Shown piece by piece: positions 7,361 through 13,403 of a stretch of 13,403 nucleotides of DNA (positions are counted from its first letter, which is position 1; each line of letters begins with the position of its first letter). The stretch is taken from positions 1 to 13,403 of the forward strand of contig JALORJ010000098.1 of the NCBI GenBank assembly GCA_025459035.1, written 5' to 3'. Below the pieces are notes generated by a model, which saw only the letters and a list, made by a program, of their open reading frames with translations, made no database searches and was not told the origin of the DNA. Origin of the DNA: Burkholderiales bacterium (GTDB lineage Bacteria > Pseudomonadota > Gammaproteobacteria > Burkholderiales > Ga0077523). Made by a program: the position numbers and the translations under genes.

Positions 7361-7948
7361 TCATCGGGCGACGGCCGGCGTGCCCGCGTGGGTCGTCACG
7401 ACCATGCGATCGACGGCGAAGCCGTCGGCGGCCAGACGCGCGACGATCGCGTCGTACACGCCGGCGGGCAGCGACGGCGTGCGCGCGAGCACCCACAGGT
7501 ACTCGCGGCCGGGCTCGCTGACGACGGCCCACGCATAGTCGGGGTCGAGGTCGACGACCCAGTAGTTCGCCCAGCCGAACGGCAGCCAGCGCAGCGCAGC
7601 CGGCAGGAAGCTCACGCGCAGCTTCGCGCCGGTCGCGTCGCCGTCGGCCCGCTTCGCCTGCGCGGTCGCGATGTCGACCGTGCCGTCGTCGCGCACACAG
7701 CGATTCTCGACATCGAGACGACCGTCGTCGCGCAATGCATAGCGCGCGGTGACATCGCCCTTGCAGCGCTTCTGGAACCACGCCGGGAAGCGCGCGATCT
7801 CGTACCACTGTCCGACGTAGCGCGCCGGGTCGACCGCCGGGACGGCCGTGAGCGGTCGCGGATCGGCCGCGGCGGCCGACAGCGCGGTGAAGGCGGCGGC
7901 GATGCAGGCGAGGCGAACGGCGCGGGCGAGCGAACGACGGTCGGGCAT
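7361..7948 (-). CDS. Blc-type lipocalin, secreted
   Basis: Bacterial lipocalins of the Blc/apolipoprotein-D type bind lipids or lysophospholipids in the cell envelope. The 195-residue product has an N-terminal Arg-containing region and hydrophobic core (1-28, ending ALSAAAAD), which looks like a Sec signal peptide cleaved near Ala27-Ala28. Cys15 lacks a proper lipobox, so unlike E. coli Blc this is probably not an outer-membrane lipoprotein. Lipocalin signatures: VGQWYEIARFPAWFQKRC (45-62, GxW motif), VTARYALRDDGRLDVEN, NYWVVDLDPDYAWAVVSEP and LWVLARTPSLP. The start at 7948 fits the signal peptide, though no strong Shine-Dalgarno is seen. The gene is convergent with lrp and divergent from ribBX, and is part of the accessory block within the riboflavin cluster. 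Confidence 0.9.
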   Translation of the reverse strand: MPDRRSLARAVRLACIAAAFTALSAAAADPRPLTAVPAVDPARYVGQWYEIARFPAWFQKRCKGDVTARYALRDDGRLDVENRCVRDDGTVDIATAQAKRADGDATGAKLRVSFLPAALRWLPFGWANYWVVDLDPDYAWAVVSEPGREYLWVLARTPSLPAGVYDAIVARLAADGFAVDRMVVTTHAGTPAVAR

Positions 7949-8025
7949 GGCGGGGTGTCCGGGGACGAGAGGCGGGTGCGCGACGGCGTCGGCGGCGCCG
8001 GTGGCCAGCGCGGCGCGTTGACCGG

Positions 8026-8031
8026 CACAAT
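8026..8031 (+). promoter_or_regulatory. Weak candidate -10 box for ribBX
   Basis: CACAAT (4 of 6 to consensus) lies 31 nt before the ribBX ATG in the 114-bp gap to the divergent lipocalin gene. A TTGACC at 8018-8023 is too close to serve as its -35. The gap was examined for the conserved blocks of an FMN riboswitch, which often precedes ribB genes, and none was seen. Confidence 0.2.
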
Positions 8032-8062
8032 CGCGGGCTTGTTCCCGTCGTCGCCCCTGCCC

Positions 8063-9138
8063 ATGTCCATCGCCGGCACCCCAGAGATCGTCGCCGAGAT
8101 CCGCGCCGGCCGCATCGTCGTGCTGGTCGACGAGGAAGATCGACGCCCGAGGCGATCAACTTCATGGCGCGCTTCGGCCGTGGGCTGATCTGCCTCACCC
8201 TCACGGAGGCGCGCTGCCGCCAGCTCGACCTGCCGTTGATGGTGTCGCAGAACCGCTCGTCGATGGGCACCAACTTCACGTTGTCGATCGAGGCGGCGCA
8301 CGGCGTGACCACCGGGATCTCCGCGGCCGATCGCGCGACCACCGTGCTTGCGGCCGTCAGGCGCGACGCGCGGCCCGAGGACATCGTCCAGCCCGGGCAC
8401 ATCTTCCCGCTGATGGCGCAGAAGGGCGGCGTGCTGGTGCGCGCCGGCCACACCGAGGCCGGCTGCGACCTCGCGGCGCTCGCGGGTCTGGAGCCGGCCG
8501 CGGTCATCTGCGAAGTGCTCAAGGACGACGGCAGCATGGCGCGCCTGCCGGACCTGGTGACCTTCGCCGCCGCGCACGGCCTGAAGATCGGCACCATCGC
8601 GGACCTGATCCAGTACCGCAGCCGTACCGAGTCGCTCGTGACCCGCGTTTGCGAGCGCAGCATCGAGACGCCGCACGGTGCGTTCCGCCTGTTCGCGTAC
8701 ACCGACACGACGACGCACGAGACGCATCTCGCGCTGGTGCGCGGCGAGGTCGCGGGCGACGCCCCGGTGCTGGTGCGTGTGCACGAGCCGCTGTCGGTGA
8801 TCGACGCGCTCGACGCCGCCAGCACGACGCATTCGTGGAACCTGCACGCGTCGCAGCGCGCGATCGCGGCGGCCGGACGCGGTGTCATCGTGCTGCTGCA
8901 CCGGACCGAGACCGGGCGCGATCTGCTCGCGCGCATCGAGGCCGAGACCTCGGCGCCGCCGCGGCGCAAGATGGATCTGCGCACCTACGGCATCGGCGCG
9001 CAGATCCTGCGCGATCTCGGCGTCAAGCGCATGCAGCTGATGGCGCATCCACGACGCATGCCCAGCATGACCGGCTTCGACCTCGAGGTCGCCGGTTACC
9101 AGGAATCCGAAGGTGCGGCGATCACCGCGCTGCAGTGA
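8063..9138 (+). pseudogene. ribB: 3,4-dihydroxy-2-butanone-4-phosphate synthase (RibBX type), frameshifted by internal deletion
   Basis: DHBP synthase makes the four-carbon precursor used by RibH. The reading frame begins MSIAGTPEIVAEIRAGRIVV and LVDEEDR (8063-8142), then shifts. Translated from 8143 in another frame, the family continues TPEAINFMARFGRGLICLT, VSQNRSSMGTNFTLSIEAAH, VTTGISAADRATTV, PGHIFPLMAQKGGVL and RAGHTEAGCDL. Alignment to E. coli RibB shows one base plus 13 codons (about 40 nt) missing between EDR and TPE, including the catalytic metal-binding ENEGD motif. The first frame ends at a TGA at 8186-8188; the rest is open from ATG 8164 to 9138. The C-terminal region (about 8626-9138) is a GTP cyclohydrolase II-like domain without the zinc cysteines or the RQEGRGIGL motif, as in proteobacterial RibBX proteins. 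As written, no active DHBP synthase can be made. A sequencing or assembly error is a serious alternative. Confidence 0.9.
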
Positions 9139-9313
9139 CAACCTGTGAAGCCATCCCGTCCACCCGCCCGACCACCCGTGACGGCGCCGCTCGGCGTCGC
9201 GAATGCTCGCCGTGCAGCCCGCCACGGCGCCGCTTCGTGCCTCGATCGACACCGCCAGTCGCGCGCGCTCGGGCGCGGCGAACGTCTCCACAGGTTCTGA
9301 GAGGACTACCCCC
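9139..9313. other. ribBX-ribH intergenic region with inverted and direct repeats
   Basis: This 175-nt gap has no convincing gene, although the ribH frame is open upstream from 9203. It is bounded by a perfect 8-bp inverted repeat, AACCTGTG (9140-9147) and CACAGGTT (9289-9296), which could pair to close a ~140-nt loop in RNA. Inside, an 11-bp direct repeat ACGGCGCCGCT occurs at 9181-9191 and 9224-9234, each containing the palindrome CGGCGCCG. No FMN riboswitch core was recognised. Functional significance is unknown, and repeats of this size can arise by chance at this GC content. Confidence 0.35.
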
Positions 9314-9781
9314 GTGCCCCATCTGTTCAGTGCGGACGTCGACGGCCGCGAGATCGCCGTCGGCGTCGTCGCGAGCCGCTTCAACGAACCCGTCTGCGAC
9401 GCGCTGCTCGCGGCTGCCGTGGGCGAACTGCAGCGTCTGGGCGTGCCCGACGACGACATCCTCGTCGCACGCGTCCCCGGAGCCCTCGAGATCCCGGCCG
9501 TCGCGGCGTCGATGGCCGACAGCGGTCGCGTCGACGCCGTGGTCGCGCTCGGGGCGGTCATCCGCGGCGAGACGTATCACTTCGAAGTGGTCTCGGACCA
9601 GTCGGCCGCCGGGCTGATGCAGGTCCAGATCGAGTCCGGCATCCCGGTCGCCAACGGCATCCTCACCTGCGACACCGATGCGCAGGCCGAGGCGCGCATG
9701 CACGTGAAGGGTGCGGAAGCCGCGCGCGTCGCGGTCGAGATGGCCAACCTGCTGCGAGCGATCGAACATGAACCCCGCTGA
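9314..9781 (+). CDS. ribH: 6,7-dimethyl-8-ribityllumazine synthase
   Basis: RibH condenses the RibD-derived ribitylaminopyrimidine with DHBP (from RibB) to form lumazine, the substrate of riboflavin synthase. The 155-residue product has typical family length and motifs: VVASRFNEPVCDALLAAA (18-35, with the ring-stacking Phe23 of RFN), VPGALEIPAVA (54-64), and GAVIRGETYHFEVVSDQSAAG (80-100) with catalytic His89, and Arg128 near the phosphate site. I chose the GTG at 9314 (MPHLFSADVDG) because it fits the family N-terminus and follows GAGAGG at 9299-9304; an in-frame ATG at 9203 would add 37 low-complexity residues. Its end overlaps the nusB start by 14 nt. Confidence 0.96.
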   Translation: MPHLFSADVDGREIAVGVVASRFNEPVCDALLAAAVGELQRLGVPDDDILVARVPGALEIPAVAASMADSGRVDAVVALGAVIRGETYHFEVVSDQSAAGLMQVQIESGIPVANGILTCDTDAQAEARMHVKGAEAARVAVEMANLLRAIEHEPR

Positions 9782-10265
9782 ACCCGCGCGCACCGACACG
9801 CCGACCGCGGCGGGCCGCCCGGCGACCAAGCCGCGCACGCCGCGCCGCCGTGCGCGCGAGAGCGCGGTGCAGGTGCTCTACGCCTGGTTGCTCAACCCGG
9901 AGCCCGCCGGCGACGTCAAGCGCCAGGCCCGCCTCGATGCGGATTTCCCGAAACTCGACGCCGGCCTGTTCGACGCGCTGGTCGACGGCGTCGTCGCGCA
10001 TGCCGACGCGCTGCGCGCCGCGCTGCAGCCGACGCTGGACCGGCCCGCGGCGGACCTGTCGCCGGTCGAGCACGCGATCCTGCTGGTCGCGGCCGAGGAG
10101 CTGCTGCATCACCCGCAGACGCCGTACCGGGTCGTGATCAACGAGGCGGTCGACCTCGCCAAGGTGTTCGGCGGGACCGACGGGCACAAGTACGTGAACG
10201 GCGTGCTCGATCGCGTCGCGGCGCAGGCGCGACCGCAGGAAGTGGCGGCGCGCCGCCAGGGCTGA
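9768..10265 (+). CDS. nusB: Transcription antitermination factor NusB
   Basis: NusB binds boxA RNA with NusE (ribosomal protein S10) in rRNA antitermination complexes. The 165-residue product has an N-terminal basic, Pro/Thr-rich extension (1-24) before the all-helical NusB fold: RRRARESAVQVLYAWLLN (24-41), FDALVDGVVAHADAL, LSPVEHAILLVAAEELLHHP, and the C-terminal signature PYRVVINEAVDLAKVFGGTD with KYVNGVLDRVA. The ATG at 9768 (MNPAEPART) lies inside the end of ribH, giving a 14-nt overlap that suggests translational coupling. The ribH-nusB pairing is common across bacteria. It appears intact. Confidence 0.95.
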   Translation: MNPAEPARTDTPTAAGRPATKPRTPRRRARESAVQVLYAWLLNPEPAGDVKRQARLDADFPKLDAGLFDALVDGVVAHADALRAALQPTLDRPAADLSPVEHAILLVAAEELLHHPQTPYRVVINEAVDLAKVFGGTDGHKYVNGVLDRVAAQARPQEVAARRQG

Positions 10266-10397
10266 CGCCCGTGTGGACCCCCGCCCGGTGCGCGCCGCCG
10301 CATGGCAGCACGCGCGCGTGCGGTCGCGGCGCCGACGGTCGCGCCGTGCCCCGATGCCGCGGCTCCGGGCACTGAGCCGACGGCAGGGGGACCGATC

Positions 10398-11345
10398 GTG
10401 ACGGTCCGGCCTGCGGCGGCGACAGGCGAGTTCGCGCTGATCGCGCGGCACTTCGTGCGGCCGCTCGCACACACGCGACTGGGCATCGGTGACGACGCGG
10501 CGCTGCTGGCGCCCCGTGCCGGCCACACGCTCGCGGTGTCGACCGACCTGCTCGTCGAGGGCACGCACTTCCTCCCGGGGACCGATGCGTGCCGGCTCGG
10601 CCACAAGACGCTGGCCGTGAATCTGTCCGACCTCGCGGCGATGGGCGCGACACCGCGCTGGGCGTTTCTCGCCGTCGCGCTGCCGGAGGCCGACGACGCA
10701 TGGCTTGCCGCGTTCGCGGACGGCTTCTTCGCGCTCGCGGCGGCACATGGGGTCGACCTCGCCGGCGGCGACACGACCCGCGGGCCGCGTGCACTGTGCG
10801 TGACCGTCGCCGGCGAGGTCCCCGAGGCCGCGGCACTGCGACGCGACGGCGCGCGCGCGGGCGACGACGTGTGGCTCACCGGCTGCACCGGCGAAGCGGC
10901 TGCGGGCCTCGCGGTGCTGCAGGGCCGCGCGACGCTCGACGCGGCCGACGCCGCGCACTGTCGCGCGCGACTCGAGGCGCCGACACCGCGCGTCGCGGCG
11001 GGTCTTGCCCTGCGCGGAATCGCGACGGCCGCCATCGACGTCTCCGACGGCCTGCTGGCCGATGCGGGGCACATCGCCGTGCGCTCGCAGGTGCGCATCG
11101 CGATCGAGCGCGCGCGTCTGCCGCAGTCGTCGGCGCTCGCGGGACTCGATGCCCGGATGCGCGCGGACGCCGTGGTCGCCGGTGGCGACGACTACGAACT
11201 GCTGCTGTGCGCTCCGCGCGATGCGCGCGCCGCGGTCGACGCCGCCGGTACCGACGGGCCGCGTGCCGAGCTGTGCGATCGCGACGGGCGCGTGCTGCCG
11301 GTCGCGCGGACCGGCTTCGATCATTTCGCCGCGGGGGCCGCATGA
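10398..11345 (+). CDS. thiL: Thiamine-monophosphate kinase
   Basis: ThiL phosphorylates thiamine monophosphate with ATP to the active cofactor thiamine diphosphate. The 315-residue product (AIR-synthase-like fold) shows GEFALIARHFVRP (10-22), the Mg-binding GIGDDAALL (29-37, Asp32/Asp33), STDLLVEGTHF (48-58), HKTLAVNLSDLAAMGATP (69-86), LAGGDTTRG, IDVSDGLLADAGHIA and GGDDYELLL. I prefer GTG 10398 (MTVRPAAATGEF), which has CAGGGGGA at 10384-10391; the frame is open from an ATG at 10302, but those 32 residues are Ala/Pro-rich and unlike the family. The 132-nt gap after nusB has no other gene. The stop overlaps the pgpA start (ATGA). Confidence 0.95.
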   Translation: MTVRPAAATGEFALIARHFVRPLAHTRLGIGDDAALLAPRAGHTLAVSTDLLVEGTHFLPGTDACRLGHKTLAVNLSDLAAMGATPRWAFLAVALPEADDAWLAAFADGFFALAAAHGVDLAGGDTTRGPRALCVTVAGEVPEAAALRRDGARAGDDVWLTGCTGEAAAGLAVLQGRATLDAADAAHCRARLEAPTPRVAAGLALRGIATAAIDVSDGLLADAGHIAVRSQVRIAIERARLPQSSALAGLDARMRADAVVAGGDDYELLLCAPRDARAAVDAAGTDGPRAELCDRDGRVLPVARTGFDHFAAGAA

Positions 11346-11851
11346 CCGTGACCGGTGCGGCGCGCTGGACCGGGGCGCGGCCCGGGCTGCGGTTCGTCGT
11401 CGCGCATCCGGCGCACTTCATCGCGTTCGTCGGCGTCGCCGGCCTGGTGCGGCCCGCGCCGGGGACGTGGGGCACGCTGGCGGCACTGCCGGCGTGGTGG
11501 GCGATGCAGGGGCGGCTGGGCGATCTGCAGATCGCCGGCGTGATCGCGGCGTTGTTCGCGATCGGCGTGTGGGCGGCGCACGTGACCGGACGTTCGCTCG
11601 GCGTGCAGGACCACGGCGGCATCGTGATCGACGAGTTCGTCGCGATGCTCGCGGTGCTGCTGGTGCTGCCGCGCGGTCCGGCATGGGAGGCGACGGGATT
11701 CCTGCTGTTCCGGCTGTTCGACATCGCCAAGCCGCCGCCGATCCGCCACTACGAGCGCAGCGTGCGCGGCGGCTTCGGCGTGATGTTCGACGACGCGCTG
11801 GCCGCGCTGGCGGCGCTGATGGTCGTGGCGGCATGGCAGCGGATGCGATGA
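11342..11851 (+). CDS. pgpA: Phosphatidylglycerophosphatase A
   Basis: PgpA removes the terminal phosphate of phosphatidylglycerophosphate in the inner membrane, giving phosphatidylglycerol. The 169-residue product has the family motifs RPAPGTWGTLAALPAWW (37-53), QDHGGIVIDEFVAMLAVLL (89-107, acidic metal-binding residues Asp90, Asp97 and Glu98) and LFRLFDIAKPPPIRHYE (122-138). Hydrophobic segments lie at about 24-36, 63-80, 98-110 and 152-165. The ATG at 11342 overlaps the thiL stop and the TGA at 11849-11851 overlaps the cinA start, both as ATGA. The thiL-pgpA-cinA order is a well-known proteobacterial arrangement. Confidence 0.95.
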   Translation: MTVTGAARWTGARPGLRFVVAHPAHFIAFVGVAGLVRPAPGTWGTLAALPAWWAMQGRLGDLQIAGVIAALFAIGVWAAHVTGRSLGVQDHGGIVIDEFVAMLAVLLVLPRGPAWEATGFLLFRLFDIAKPPPIRHYERSVRGGFGVMFDDALAALAALMVVAAWQRMR

Positions 11852-12351
11852 GCGACGCGGCCCTCGACGCGCTGGCGCAGCGCGTCGCCGACGTGCTGCG
11901 CACCCACGGCCGGGTGCTCGCGACGGCCGAGTCGTGCACCGGAGGCTGGGTGTCGATGCTGGTCACGTCGGTGGCCGGCAGCTCCGCCTGGTTCGACCGC
12001 GGCTTCGTCACCTACACCAACGCCGCGAAGACGGCGCAGCTCGGCGTGCCGCAGGCCACGCTCGATGCGCACGGCGCGGTGTCCGAGGCGGTGGTCGTCG
12101 CGATGGCGACCGGGGCGCTGGCCGGTTCGCAGGCCGACGTGGCGGTCGCGGTGAGCGGCGTCGCCGGCCCCGGGGGAGGCACCGCCACCAAGCCGGTCGG
12201 CATGGTGTGCATCGGCTGGGCGTTGCGCGACGGGACGGTCGAGGCGAGCACGTTCCGGTTCGACGGCGATCGCACCGCGGTGCGTCGGGCGTCGGTGATC
12301 GCGGCCCTGGAAGGGGTGATCGAACGCGTGTCGCGGCCGGTCGTCGGCTGA
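11848..12351 (+). CDS. pncC: Nicotinamide-nucleotide amidase (CinA C-terminal domain family, PncC)
   Basis: The product deamidates NMN to nicotinic acid mononucleotide in NAD recycling. The 167-residue protein is the stand-alone CinA C-terminal domain, without the N-terminal molybdopterin-binding-like domain. Motifs: TAESCTGGWVSMLVTSVAGSS (26-46, with the nucleophile Ser29 in SCTGG), WFDRGFVTYTNAAKTAQLGV (48-67), HGAVSEAVVVAMATGAL, and AVSGVAGPGGGTATKPVGMV. The start overlaps the pgpA stop (ATGA), so it is probably the last gene of the ribH-to-pncC operon before recA. In many genomes it is labelled cinA. It appears intact. Confidence 0.94.
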   Translation: MSDAALDALAQRVADVLRTHGRVLATAESCTGGWVSMLVTSVAGSSAWFDRGFVTYTNAAKTAQLGVPQATLDAHGAVSEAVVVAMATGALAGSQADVAVAVSGVAGPGGGTATKPVGMVCIGWALRDGTVEASTFRFDGDRTAVRRASVIAALEGVIERVSRPVVG

Positions 12352-12383
12352 GCGCCGGCGACGCCGTCCGCGGGCGTCCCGAA

Positions 12384-12461
12384 GCCCGCAGCGGGGCGCG
12401 GGCGAGGGCCGCGAATCGCCTGCCGTGCGGCGGGGGCGCCGCGCGCTGCGCACGGCCCTCG
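12384..12461. repeat. Nested inverted repeats between pncC and recA
   Basis: The 195-nt gap holds several perfect stems. A 9-bp pair is formed by CGAGGGCCG (12403-12411) and CGGCCCTCG (12453-12461). Within its loop is a 6-bp stem, GCGGCG (12427-12432) and CGCCGC (12437-12442), with a GGGG loop. Just upstream, and sharing base 12403 with the large arm, GCCCGC (12384-12389) pairs with GCGGGC (12398-12403). There is no U-rich run after any stem, so this is not a classical intrinsic terminator. It may act as a structured 3' end of the upstream operon or be a repeat element; function is unknown. Confidence 0.45.
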
Positions 12462-12510
12462 ACCAAACGGGAAACGCCGGCGCGCAGCGCCAGGAACGCG
12501 AAAACCTGCG

Positions 12511-12519
12511 TGCAATAAT
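12511..12519 (+). promoter_or_regulatory. Candidate extended -10 promoter of recA
   Basis: TGC followed by AATAAT (5 of 6 to TATAAT) forms an extended -10 element 27 nt before the recA ATG, in a local AT-rich stretch within very GC-rich DNA. No good -35 hexamer is seen. I looked for a CTGT-N8-ACAG LexA box in the whole 195-nt gap and did not find one. Confidence 0.45.
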
Positions 12520-12546
12520 CGATCGCACATTTCCACGAGGCCTTCC

Positions 12547-13403
<857 letters not shown>

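Noticed and set aside
7950..8062. Possible FMN riboswitch before ribBX
   Set aside because: None of the conserved RFN blocks (AGGGGC..., ACCGGCGGT, AGCCCGCGAG) are present, and the gap is too short once the lipocalin 5' end is taken out.
8164..9138. ribBX as an intact shorter gene starting at ATG 8164
   Set aside because: This start would drop the whole catalytic N-terminus. The missing N-terminal codons are present just upstream in another frame, which shows a broken gene and not an alternative start.
9203..9313. N-terminal extension of ribH from ATG 9203
   Set aside because: The extra 37 residues do not match lumazine synthase, while GTP 9314 with GAGAGG upstream gives the family N-terminus; GTP here means the GTG codon at 9314.

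Overview
The window is very GC-rich DNA from a proteobacterium, most likely a betaproteobacterium (Burkholderiales-like). This rests on the type of RecA, NusB and RibBX proteins and on the gene order glyA-nrdR-ribD-ribE ... ribBX-ribH-nusB-thiL-pgpA-cinA-recA. It is a core housekeeping region: one-carbon metabolism, riboflavin and thiamine cofactor synthesis, transcription antitermination, phospholipid synthesis, NAD salvage and recombination. Most neighbouring genes overlap or lie close together on the + strand, as in an operon.

Layout. Bases 3-417 encode part of an Ig/BACON-like repeat protein. This runs directly into the 5' half of a minus-strand cstA (carbon starvation permease, start at 1420). 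The junction sits on a short sequence shared by both genes, so it is probably a chimeric join. A divergent control region (1421-1636) separates cstA from glyA. Then come glyA (1637), nrdR (2949), ribD (3437) and ribE (4581). Between ribE and the rest of the riboflavin genes lies a 2.8 kb accessory block: a minus-strand group II PLP-dependent decarboxylase (5138-6658), a divergent Lrp/AsnC regulator (6860-7348) and a minus-strand Blc-type lipocalin (7361-7948). The + strand series resumes with a broken ribBX (8063-9138), ribH (9314), nusB (9768), thiL (10398), pgpA (11342), cinA/pncC (11848) and the 5' part of recA (12547 to the window end).

How the genes work together. RibD, RibBX, RibH and RibE cover riboflavin synthesis apart from GTP cyclohydrolase II. 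The GCHII-like domain of RibBX lacks the zinc cysteines, so RibA must be encoded elsewhere. GlyA supplies glycine and one-carbon units, NrdR represses ribonucleotide reductase genes, and ThiL makes thiamine diphosphate. The decarboxylase and the Lrp-type regulator form a typical divergent enzyme/regulator pair.

Two lesions stand out. In ribBX about 40 nt are missing, which removes the catalytic ENEGD motif and shifts the frame. In cstA the coding sequence stops matching its family after VDGTGP and continues as the antisense of a repeat-protein gene. Both could be real, but both could also be assembly errors. I found no new defence or mobile system here: no CRISPR array, tRNA, rRNA or transposase is visible.
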